DNA from: CAYRJA01 sp964424455
Lineage (GTDB): Bacteria; Bacteroidota; Bacteroidia; Chitinophagales; UBA10324
Assembly (NCBI GenBank): GCA_964424455.1
Contig: CAYRJA010000137.1
Location: 1-5,996 of the forward strand
DNA: 5,996 bases
Reading direction: 5' to 3'
In this document: positions 1 through 5,168 of the stretch, piece by piece
How positions within the stretch are numbered: the first letter of the stretch is position 1
Layout: the number at the start of each line of letters is the position of its first letter
Position numbers and translations under genes: made by a program
Notes under the pieces: model-generated
Told to the model about the DNA's origin: nothing
Seen by the model: the letters and a program-made list of their open reading frames with translations, nothing else
Databases searched by the model: none

Positions 1-26
1 TCAAACGGTAATAAAACTTATTCCCC

Positions 27-34
27 TATTTTTG
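27..34 (+). promoter_or_regulatory. Possible Bacteroidota -7 box on the plus strand
   Basis: TATTTTTG matches TAnnTTTG exactly. No TTG/TTTG -33 element is visible at the expected distance upstream, although the window edge limits the view. Downstream lie a 20-codon open frame (39-101) and the stem-loop at 71-110, so any transcript starting here could be short. A match of this size is easy to get by chance in AT-rich DNA. Confidence 0.25.
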
Positions 35-70
35 ATTCATGCAACAACACCATTACAATATAATAAAAGC

Positions 71-110
71 AGAGTGTTACTATTCTGCTTGTTTAAAATA
101 GTAACACTCT
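71..110 (-). terminator. 14-bp perfect stem-loop downstream of hpf, probable terminator
   Basis: Bases 71-84 are the exact reverse complement of 97-110, giving a 14-bp stem with a 12-nt loop. Read on the minus strand, it lies about 60 nt past the hpf stop and is followed by GCTTTTATTATA, a T-rich run expected of an intrinsic terminator. The plus-strand exit (AATTTTATATTT) is also T-rich, so it could work in both directions. The stem has only 5 G/C pairs of 14, but its length and perfection make it clearly non-random. The loop also has an unusual complement near the hpf stop, reported under findings. Confidence 0.7.
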
Positions 111-169
111 AATTTTATATTTCTATATCGAATAAGTAATTTGTGATTAATACAAGCAGAAACTTGGCT

Positions 170-475
170 CTATCTCTTCTCCAATTGTCTGCGCAGTTTT
201 TCTTCAACACTTGACAATAGCGCCATAAAGTTATCTCCTGAATCAGTGGCAAAAGGATCTTTCCCCGGAATGCCAAGCCGGATACTTACTTTCTTTTGTT
301 CTGTGGACTTTGCTCCTTTGTCTTCAAGATAAATATCTGCGTGAGTGATGTCTGAAAAATATCTGCTCAGTCGCGAAAGCAGCTTGCGTATTCTTTCCTG
401 TATAGCAGCATCTACATCAATATCCACTGCCTGTACATCTAACTTAATACCCTCAAAGTTCTCTGTGTAATTCAT
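170..475 (-). CDS. hpf: Ribosome hibernation promoting factor, short HPF/RaiA type
   Basis: This 101-residue protein belongs to the HPF/RaiA (S30AE) family. Family members bind the 30S decoding region in stationary phase or stress, and either promote 100S dimers or hold ribosomes inactive. The visible pattern is the S30AE fold order: a first beta strand (IKLDVQAVDID, residues 10-20), a helix (22-39, ending in RLSRYF), a strand pair around HADIYLED (45-52) and KKVSIRLGIPG (61-71), then a basic C-terminal helix ending in EKLRRQLEKR. The length fits the short form; the C-terminal dimerisation domain of long HPF is absent. The ATG at 475 gives about nine residues before the first strand. No internal Met lies near that strand, so this start is preferred. 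A -7-like box sits 26 nt upstream and a strong hairpin follows the gene. Its exact mode of action, whether HPF-like or RaiA-like, cannot be read from the sequence. Confidence 0.92.
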   Translation of the reverse strand: MNYTENFEGIKLDVQAVDIDVDAAIQERIRKLLSRLSRYFSDITHADIYLEDKGAKSTEQKKVSIRLGIPGKDPFATDSGDNFMALLSSVEEKLRRQLEKR

Positions 476-501
476 CTGATTTGCGTTTTTATTGTCCGGT
501 G

Positions 502-509
502 CAAAAGTA
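502..509 (-). promoter_or_regulatory. -7 promoter box for hpf
   Basis: On the minus strand this reads TACTTTTG, an exact match to the Bacteroidota -7 consensus TAnnTTTG. It lies 26 nt upstream of the hpf ATG, leaving room for a leader of roughly 20 nt. No TTTG-like -33 element is visible at 19-21 nt spacing. It suggests that hpf can be transcribed apart from meaB. Confidence 0.45.
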
Positions 510-587
510 ATGAGAAAGAAGGAAGAAAATATTGATATGTAACTGCCCGGCTTTCGCTTTTACAATTGTATTTAGTCTTTCGATACT

Positions 588-1493
588 TTAAAAATACTTT
601 CTTATAAATCTGTAAAGATTAAACCCTTTCTCGCTCATTTGTATTTTTAAATCATTTACTAATTCATTTTTGTCTATTGCCTTCATCTTTTCTTTCTGAA
701 TCAGTTTGAATGCTTTCTCAGCAAGTAGTATGTGTTTCCTTGGGTTGGAGTTATGTACTGCATTGTGCCGGTTGATTTGTTTAATTACCTCTTCCACTCC
801 TTTGTTCTGTAGGGCGATTGTTTTCACAACCGGAATAAGCCATTGTTCAACAGGCCGGCTGTTCACTAATGATTTCAGATTTTTTGCAAACCGGTCTGCA
901 TCTTCTCTGTCTGATTTGTTCACAACAAAAATGTCAGCAATCTCCATCAACCCTGCCTTCATTGCCTGTACTTCATCACCGGCTTCGGGCACAAGAACAA
1001 CAATCGTTGTATCGGCAAGTCCCGCAATTTCTACTTCACTTTGCCCCACTCCCACGGTTTCAATAAAGATGTAATCAAAATCAGCCGACTTCATCACATC
1101 CAGTACTTCAATTATTTTATCTGATAGTCCGCCCAATGATCCTCGCGAAGCAAGTGACCGGATAAAAACATTCGGCGAATTAAAATGTTCCGACCATCGT
1201 ATGCGGTCACCCAACAATGCCCCGAAGTTGAATGGCGATGTAGGGTCAACAGCTATTACTCCAACCTTCTTTTTTGAATCAATCAGATTTTGAATCAGAG
1301 AATTCATCAAGGTGCTTTTCCCTGCGCCCGGCGGACCTGTAACACCAATAATGGGGGCCGGATGTGTAACGGAAAGAGCCTGCAGAATCTTTTCTCCTTC
1401 CGGCAAATCGTTTTCAACTAATGAAATTGCACGTGCAAGCGCTCGGGTATTCCCTTGCTTTATGTCCTCAACTGTTACAGTCAGTGTGTCCAT
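588..1493 (-). CDS. meaB: MeaB/ArgK-family G3E GTPase, chaperone of a B12-dependent acyl-CoA mutase
   Basis: MeaB proteins use GTP hydrolysis to gate cofactor loading and protect the adenosylcobalamin-dependent methylmalonyl-CoA mutase in the cytoplasm. The 301 residues show every nucleotide motif: Walker A GPPGAGKST (53-61), the VDPTSPF segment (82-88) followed by LLGDRIR (93-99), the RGSLGGLS loop (117-124), switch II ETVGVGQSE (145-153) and the base-recognition motif NKSD (192-195). The C-terminal third is helical and charged, as expected for the dimerisation arm, but at 301 residues the protein is somewhat shorter than the roughly 330 of well-studied MeaB. The gene starts 20 nt after the anti-sigma stop, so it probably shares that transcript. 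A TACTTTCG near-match to the -7 box lies just before its ATG. No mutase gene is present in this window, so the partner (methylmalonyl- or a related acyl-CoA mutase) is an inference. Confidence 0.92.
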   Translation of the reverse strand: MDTLTVTVEDIKQGNTRALARAISLVENDLPEGEKILQALSVTHPAPIIGVTGPPGAGKSTLMNSLIQNLIDSKKKVGVIAVDPTSPFNFGALLGDRIRWSEHFNSPNVFIRSLASRGSLGGLSDKIIEVLDVMKSADFDYIFIETVGVGQSEVEIAGLADTTIVVLVPEAGDEVQAMKAGLMEIADIFVVNKSDREDADRFAKNLKSLVNSRPVEQWLIPVVKTIALQNKGVEEVIKQINRHNAVHNSNPRKHILLAEKAFKLIQKEKMKAIDKNELVNDLKIQMSEKGFNLYRFIRKYF

Positions 1494-1501
1494 CCGGAAA
1501 A

Positions 1502-1509
1502 CGAAAGTA
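1502..1509 (-). promoter_or_regulatory. Possible -7 box ahead of meaB
   Basis: The minus strand reads TACTTTCG, one mismatch from TAnnTTTG, in the 20-nt gap between the anti-sigma stop and the meaB ATG. It ends 8 nt before the ATG, so an active promoter here would give an almost leaderless mRNA. It may simply be part of the operon spacer. Confidence 0.25.
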
Positions 1510-1513
1510 CTAT

Positions 1514-1777
1514 TTATTTACTTTCTGATCCGGTAATTTGAGCCTTGATATTTTCAATGAAGGAACGGGAAATACTTTTCCGCTTGAGCTTGTCATGAAG
1601 AAACTGTTTAAATGATTTCTCAATATTATAATTCTCCAGACAATGTGAACACTGATTAATGTCGTTTAGAAATTCCTTTTCCTGTTGTTCATTCATTTCT
1701 CCATCAAGCGACATCATGACTTTTTTCATCAATGCGCTACAGTCGTGCGGCTTATATCTTTTTATCTCTTCACTCAT
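1514..1777 (-). CDS. RsrA-like small anti-sigma factor with variant zinc site
   Basis: This 87-residue protein sits directly after an ECF sigma gene (1 nt between stop and ATG, implying translational coupling) and resembles the RsrA/ZAS class of anti-sigma factors. These hold their cognate sigma factor inactive and release it when thiols oxidise and zinc is lost. Visible elements are HDC with C13, a helical stretch containing SLDGEM (23-28), and CSHCLENY with C43 and C46. The spacing C13 to C43 (30 residues) and the CxxC equal those I recall for C11, C41 and C44 of Streptomyces RsrA. The family's zinc-ligand His four residues before the CxxC is Asp39 here. H11 and H45 are nearby candidates to replace it. 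There is no membrane segment, so it should be cytoplasmic. Redox sensing is inferred from family resemblance and context; a loss of zinc binding is possible. Confidence 0.75.
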   Translation of the reverse strand: MSEEIKRYKPHDCSALMKKVMMSLDGEMNEQQEKEFLNDINQCSHCLENYNIEKSFKQFLHDKLKRKSISRSFIENIKAQITGSESK

Positions 1778-1778
1778 A

Positions 1779-2357
1779 CTATCTTAATTCTTTTATACCC
1801 TTTGTTTTCGCATAATTGCGAAGCATATCTTTCAGCATATTTCGTGCGCGGTGAAGCCGTGAACGCACGGTGCCGACCGGAATATCTACAATCTTTGCGA
1901 TTTCTTCATAAGTGAAGTCTTCCACATCACAAAGTAATATCACGGTTCTAAAATCTGCAGGAAGCATATTAATGGCTTTAGTAATTTCATCACTCATCAT
2001 ATCCTGAAACATTTCAATGCGCAGATCAAGTGATCCTACACCTACAGATTCATCAGCATCCTGATAAGCTATGAAATCTTCGTAATCAATTTCGCTCGGT
2101 CGCTTTGTCTTTCGCCGATACTCATTGATAAAACTGTTTTTCAGAATTTTGAACAACCATGCCTTTGCATTCGTTCCCCGTTCGTAAGAATCTATAAAAC
2201 GATAGGACTTGAAGAAGGTATCCTGAACCAAATCATTGGCATCTTCTTCATTGTAGGTAAGATGAAAAGCAAAGGTGTAAAGTGCATCTGCATGAGGAAG
2301 AAATTCTTTCTCAAACAATTCATCTTTCTGTTCTTTTGTTAATTGTTCCTGTGTCAC
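1779..2357 (-). CDS. ECF sigma factor, SigR/RpoE-like
   Basis: This 192-residue sigma-70 family protein directs RNA polymerase to a stress regulon. Region 2 runs from about FLPHADALYTFAFHL (19-33) through the core-binding NEEDANDLVQDTF (36-48) to the DNA-binding GTNAKAWLFKILKNSF (61-76) and INEYRRKTK (77-85). An acidic linker follows (residues 89-124). Region 4 starts near INMLPADFRTVILL (129-142), with the helix-turn-helix around FTYEEIAKIVDIPVGTVRSR (148-167). The combination of GTNAKAWLFKIL and a cysteine-bearing anti-sigma gene immediately downstream points to the SigR/RpoE group controlled by RsrA-type anti-sigmas, usually answering to thiol or oxidative stress. The start is GTG at 2357: the in-frame codon two upstream is TAA and no in-frame ATG exists before region 2, so GTG is the only sensible start. 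The target regulon is unknown. Confidence 0.96.
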   Translation of the reverse strand: MTQEQLTKEQKDELFEKEFLPHADALYTFAFHLTYNEEDANDLVQDTFFKSYRFIDSYERGTNAKAWLFKILKNSFINEYRRKTKRPSEIDYEDFIAYQDADESVGVGSLDLRIEMFQDMMSDEITKAINMLPADFRTVILLCDVEDFTYEEIAKIVDIPVGTVRSRLHRARNMLKDMLRNYAKTKGIKELR

Positions 2358-2361
2358 GGCT

Positions 2362-2369
2362 TAAAAGTA
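2362..2369 (-). promoter_or_regulatory. Possible -7 box ahead of the sigma gene
   Basis: The minus strand reads TACTTTTA, one mismatch from TAnnTTTG, and ends 4 nt before the GTG start. A second near-match, TTAATTTG, lies a few bases further upstream. If either is used, the sigma mRNA would have almost no leader. ECF genes are often autoregulated, and I found no convincing ECF-type promoter in the intergenic region, so the real promoter remains open. Confidence 0.25.
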
Positions 2370-2449
2370 CCAAATTAAGTCTGATAAAAAAATGCGAGAA
2401 AATATAACCAATACTGAGTTAATTTATTCTGCAATTATCCTTCTGTTAC

Positions 2450-2473
2450 TTGAAACCTCGGTTATTATTTCAA
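2450..2473. repeat. TTGAAA-N12-TTTCAA inverted repeat in the divergent promoter region
   Basis: TTGAAA at 2450-2455 and TTTCAA at 2468-2473 form a perfect 6-bp dyad with half-site centres 18 bp apart. It lies in the middle of the 166-bp gap between the divergent sigma gene and the O-antigen ligase gene, where a shared regulator could bind. A short AT-rich dyad can arise by chance. Confidence 0.25.
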
Positions 2474-2509
2474 AAAGAGAATTTTTCTTTCTGCGATAAA
2501 ACATTACAA

Positions 2510-2517
2510 TATCTTCG
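2510..2517 (+). promoter_or_regulatory. -7 promoter box for the glycan operon
   Basis: TATCTTCG is one mismatch from TAnnTTTG and a variant often seen before Bacteroidota genes. It ends 6 nt before the ATG at 2524. A TTTC (2488-2491) lies 18 nt upstream and is a weak match to the -33 TTTG. The transcript would have little or no leader. Confidence 0.45.
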
Positions 2518-2523
2518 CATCAA

Positions 2524-3753
2524 ATGAACAATACCGGCACTATCCGCAAATATTATGAGTATGGAGCATGGCTTTGTGTACTGCTGATTTTATCCGGAAT
2601 ACTTTTTTCTCGTGCATTATCAAGTATTGGAATGGCAAGTGTTTTCAGTCTTGCTGTTCTGCATCCTGATGTTCTAACCCATATCCGTATCTTTTTTAAA
2701 AGTCCTTTTCTTAGGGGATTTTCTTTAGTTTTTCTGATATATTTGTTAAGTGGGCTGTATTCGGATAATCTAAGCAACTGGTGGCTTCGTGTAAACACAA
2801 AACTCGCTTTTGTTGCATTGCCCTTCGGACTTATATTGTTAAAAAATCAATCCTTACGATCGTTTCATTGGTTACTGTATCTTTTTTTCTGGATGGCAAC
2901 TATAACAAGTGTGCTTGTATTAATAAACTATCTGAAAAACTTTGAGATAGTGAATCTTCATTACTCTCTCGGACAGGTGATGGAAACGCCCTACAGCCAT
3001 GTTCGTTTTAGCTTGATTATTTGTTTTGCTGTGTTTGTTGGGTGGTATTTGTACCAAAGCGATTTCCAGCCGTTGTTTCGTGAAAAGAAAATTCCTGTAA
3101 TTCTCGCTCTGTTGTTTTTAATTTTATTCCTACATATTCTTGCCGTAAGAAGCGGGTTGATAGCATTTTATCTTTGTTCTATTTTTATTCTGATACGCTA
3201 CATTTATATAAAAAGAAACTGGCAAATAGTACTTCCTGTGCTTGCGCTCATATTGATACTTCCTTTTTTATCCTACCGGTTTTTGCCTTCGTTTAAGGAA
3301 AAGATTCATTACATGCGCTATGACCTCGAAACATTTTTTAAGGATAAAAATACTCATGGACTATCTGATGCAGCAAGAATTCTTTCTATACAAAACGGAA
3401 TTAAGCTTGGTGAAAGAAATCTTTTACTTGGAGTAGGAGTGGGAGATTTACAACAGGAGATGAATAGATATTATACAGAATTTCCGGATATACCTTCTGA
3501 AAAAAGATTGCCGCATAATCAATTTGTTTTTGTCTTTGCCGCAATGGGTATCATTGGATTGCTTGTTTTTTGCCGGGCTATATTCTTACCTCTGTTTTAC
3601 CGGAGAAGCTACATGAACCCCCTTTTTGTCTGCCTCAATATTATTATCATTTCCTCCTGTTTAACAGAGGCAACTTTTGAAGAACAAATCGGAACTTGTT
3701 TCTATCTTGTATTTATTCTCTTATTTTATAATCAGTTTATACAAGAAAAATGA
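2524..3753 (+). CDS. O-antigen ligase / Wzy-like polymerase family membrane protein
   Basis: This 409-residue polytopic protein is of the O-antigen ligase superfamily (WaaL/Wzy_C type). Members transfer or polymerise undecaprenyl-linked glycans on the periplasmic face of the inner membrane. Around eleven or twelve hydrophobic segments are visible, the first at about 14-33 and the last near 390-405. A long soluble loop lies between about 256 and 335. Family-like residues are HVR (159-161), VRSG with R209, LGVGVGDL (302-309) at the end of the big loop, and LPHNQF with H331 just before a membrane segment; such Arg and His residues are functionally important in WaaL. The gene opens the plus-strand unit and overlaps the glycosyltransferase by ATGA. 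Sequence alone cannot separate ligase from polymerase, or lipopolysaccharide from another glycan acceptor. Confidence 0.85.
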   Translation: MNNTGTIRKYYEYGAWLCVLLILSGILFSRALSSIGMASVFSLAVLHPDVLTHIRIFFKSPFLRGFSLVFLIYLLSGLYSDNLSNWWLRVNTKLAFVALPFGLILLKNQSLRSFHWLLYLFFWMATITSVLVLINYLKNFEIVNLHYSLGQVMETPYSHVRFSLIICFAVFVGWYLYQSDFQPLFREKKIPVILALLFLILFLHILAVRSGLIAFYLCSIFILIRYIYIKRNWQIVLPVLALILILPFLSYRFLPSFKEKIHYMRYDLETFFKDKNTHGLSDAARILSIQNGIKLGERNLLLGVGVGDLQQEMNRYYTEFPDIPSEKRLPHNQFVFVFAAMGIIGLLVFCRAIFLPLFYRRSYMNPLFVCLNIIIISSCLTEATFEEQIGTCFYLVFILLFYNQFIQEK

Positions 3754-4511
3754 TTCGTCTTTCTGCTGTTATTATTGCTTATAACGAAGAAAAGAATATC
3801 GGCGATTGCATTAACTCGTTGAAAGAGATTGCAGATGAAATTATAGTGGTGAGTTCTTTTTCTACTGACAAAACAGAAGAAATCGCTCAACAAAAAAATG
3901 CCCGTGTTATCCGTCATGCGTTTGAAGGACATATAGAGCAAAAGAATTTTGCACTATCACAGGCGGCAAATGATTATGTTCTCTCTCTTGATGCTGACGA
4001 ACGACTCTCGGAAGATCTGAAACAATCTATTCTTAAAGTAAAGTCAAACTGGGCGCACGATGGATATACCATGAATCGTCTTAACAACTATTGTGGTAAA
4101 TGGATTAAGCACGGCGACTGGTATCCGGACAGAAAACTGAGACTATGGAATCGTATAAAAGGAAAATGGGGCGGTGAAAATCCGCATGATAAAGTAGTAA
4201 TGCAGGATGGTGCAACTGTTTCACGGTTGAAAGGCAACATTCTCCACTATACTGTAACAAGTATCAAACAATATGAGCAGCAGTTAGAAAAATATTCTTC
4301 CATTGCTGCAGAAGTACTTTACAGGAAAGGGAAAACTTCTTCTAAACTTTTCGCTTTCGTTAATGCCGGTTATACTTTTTTCAGAAATTATTTTCTAAAA
4401 CTTGGTTGCTTAGATGGTTATTATGGGTGGATAATTAGCAGACAACTATGCCGGCATAATTATATGAAGTATTCAAAGCTGGTAATGCTGCATAAGAAAA
4501 GAAAACCGTAA
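3750..4511 (+). CDS. Glycosyltransferase family 2, WaaE/KdtX-like
   Basis: This 253-residue GT-A enzyme is predicted to add a sugar from a nucleotide donor to a lipopolysaccharide core or similar acceptor at the cytoplasmic membrane face. The N-terminus has AVIIAYNEEKNIGDCI (6-21), then IIVVSSFSTDKTEEIA (31-46), QKNFAL (64-69) and the metal-binding LDADER (80-85). Further in, YPDRKLRLW (125-133) is typical of the WaaE/KdtX/LgtF group. The C-terminal third holds aromatic, basic stretches that may sit on the membrane. In the uridine-pocket motif the usual Asp of VDSxSTD is Ser35, while D40 and the DAD (81-83) are kept. The ATG overlaps the ligase stop by 4 nt, so the two are co-translated. Donor and acceptor are unknown; the WaaE label is by motif resemblance. 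Confidence 0.92.
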   Translation: MIRLSAVIIAYNEEKNIGDCINSLKEIADEIIVVSSFSTDKTEEIAQQKNARVIRHAFEGHIEQKNFALSQAANDYVLSLDADERLSEDLKQSILKVKSNWAHDGYTMNRLNNYCGKWIKHGDWYPDRKLRLWNRIKGKWGGENPHDKVVMQDGATVSRLKGNILHYTVTSIKQYEQQLEKYSSIAAEVLYRKGKTSSKLFAFVNAGYTFFRNYFLKLGCLDGYYGWIISRQLCRHNYMKYSKLVMLHKKRKP

Positions 4512-4565
4512 TGTTTATTCTTCCTTCTCTCTTCTAAGTTTAGCTAACAGAAGAACTATTAATAA

Positions 4566-4579
4566 AGCTCTATTGAGCT
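4566..4579 (-). terminator. Weak stem-loop between convergent genes, possible terminator of the stress gene
   Basis: AGCTC (4566-4570) and GAGCT (4575-4579) form a 5-bp hairpin with a 4-nt loop. On the minus strand it follows the stress gene stop by a few bases and is trailed by TTTATTAAT, a modest T-rich run. No similarly convincing terminator was seen for the plus-strand operon. A looser TCTTCT/AGAAGA hairpin lies at 4530-4554. Confidence 0.35.
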
Positions 4580-4606
4580 AATGATCAATGGACATTCAGC
4601 TCAATA
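4571..4606. repeat. 9-bp perfect inverted repeat overlapping the end of the stress gene
   Basis: TATTGAGCT (4571-4579) pairs perfectly with AGCTCAATA (4598-4606) across an 18-nt loop. The right arm lies inside the last codons of the stress gene (stop at 4585-4587). Its left arm is shared with the shorter AGCTC/GAGCT hairpin, so the two structures exclude each other. Confidence 0.5.
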
Positions 4607-5082
4607 TGTTGAGCGTGTGTGTTTAAAATATCTTTTGCTTTTGCTACTCTTTCCTTGCTTCCCTGAACTAACAGCAGATAGTGTCCCTGTTTTAGATGGG
4701 CATCATATTTTTCGTGATGATGCTTTTCTTTTACTCCCGAAACCGAAAGTGCGCCAATCAAACTGCCGCCAATCAATCCAAAATCTGCACCTGCTATAGC
4801 GCCGACAATAGCGCCTGCTCCATAGATAAAACCGAAACCCGGAATTGTAAATATTCCAACTCCCGTAAGCAACCCCAATACAGCTCCTACTGTAACGCCA
4901 GCACCCATTTCCACTGTTTCAATCTCTGTAATTTTTCTGTCTTCCTTTTCAAGGTCATCGTATTTCTCTTTACTCCAGATGACTGATATTTCTTTATCCG
5001 TAAATCCGTTGTCGGTTAGTTGTTTAACAGCATCAAATGCTTTCTCATGACTATCATACACTCCAATACTGGTTGCTTCCAT
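4585..5082 (-). CDS. General stress protein-like, N-terminal YflT-type domain plus glycine zipper
   Basis: This 165-residue protein begins with an alpha/beta segment, IGVYDSHEKAFDAVKQL (6-22), followed by GFTDKEISVI (26-35). That resembles the heat/general stress YflT-type domain (GVF..EA..AI..L...G.....ISVV). A linker rich in Glu and Lys leads to a glycine-zipper core at about 60-116 with regularly spaced Gly and small residues (GAGVTVGAVLGLLTG; GAGAIVGAIAGADFG), which may insert in or pack against a membrane. The C-terminal part has KEKHHHEKYDAHLKQGHYLLLV (118-139) in two short motifs, matching the usual ending in which a helix and a strand restore the first domain's sheet. Such proteins are often annotated only as general stress or hypothetical; their biochemical role is not known. 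It has its own perfect -7 box. The family match is from pattern memory. Confidence 0.7.
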   Translation of the reverse strand: MEATSIGVYDSHEKAFDAVKQLTDNGFTDKEISVIWSKEKYDDLEKEDRKITEIETVEMGAGVTVGAVLGLLTGVGIFTIPGFGFIYGAGAIVGAIAGADFGLIGGSLIGALSVSGVKEKHHHEKYDAHLKQGHYLLLVQGSKERVAKAKDILNTHAQHIELNVH

Positions 5083-5107
5083 AGTATATTTTTTTATAAT
5101 TTCAGTT

Positions 5108-5115
5108 CAAAGTTA
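5108..5115 (-). promoter_or_regulatory. -7 promoter box for the stress protein gene
   Basis: The minus strand reads TAACTTTG, an exact match to TAnnTTTG, 25 nt upstream of the ATG at 5082. That leaves a leader of about 20 nt. No clear -33 TTTG is present at 19-21 nt. It implies transcription independent of the upstream wbqC-like gene. Confidence 0.45.
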
Positions 5116-5168
5116 CAAAAAGTGATTTTAAACTGTTTGTTTAGTTTCTGTTCTTGTCAAATCCTGTT

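Noticed and set aside
1..70. Possible tRNA gene next to hpf, as hpf often neighbours a tRNA/tuf cluster in Bacteroidota
   Set aside because: No cloverleaf, T-loop TTCGA or anticodon-stem pattern is visible in these bases.
541..587. GC-GAAA-GC mini-hairpin and ACAATTGT palindrome after meaB as a terminator
   Set aside because: The stem is only 2 bp around the tetraloop, the palindrome is 8 bp, and there is no T-tract.
706..1074. Long open frame on the plus strand within meaB
   Set aside because: It lies antisense to a clearly conserved GTPase, has Ser/Thr/Cys-rich low-order translation and no family motif. It is a shadow of the meaB codons.
2358..2523. SigR-type autoregulated promoter (GGAAT-like -35 with GTT -10) upstream of the sigma gene
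   Set aside because: I found only partial matches such as GGATAA on the minus strand, without a GTT at the right distance. Bacteroidota SigR-like consensus is also not certain to me.
2553..2798. Minus-strand 81-codon frame within the O-antigen ligase gene
   Set aside because: It is antisense to conserved membrane-protein coding sequence, with Arg/Ser-rich translation typical of a shadow frame.
4581..4986. Plus-strand open frames opposite the stress protein gene
   Set aside because: They are antisense to a gene with recognisable domains and show no motif or promoter of their own.
5130..5147. AAACT/AGTTT hairpin between the wbqC-like gene and the stress gene
   Set aside because: The 5-bp AT-rich stem has no T-run on the minus strand, so it is not supportable as a terminator.
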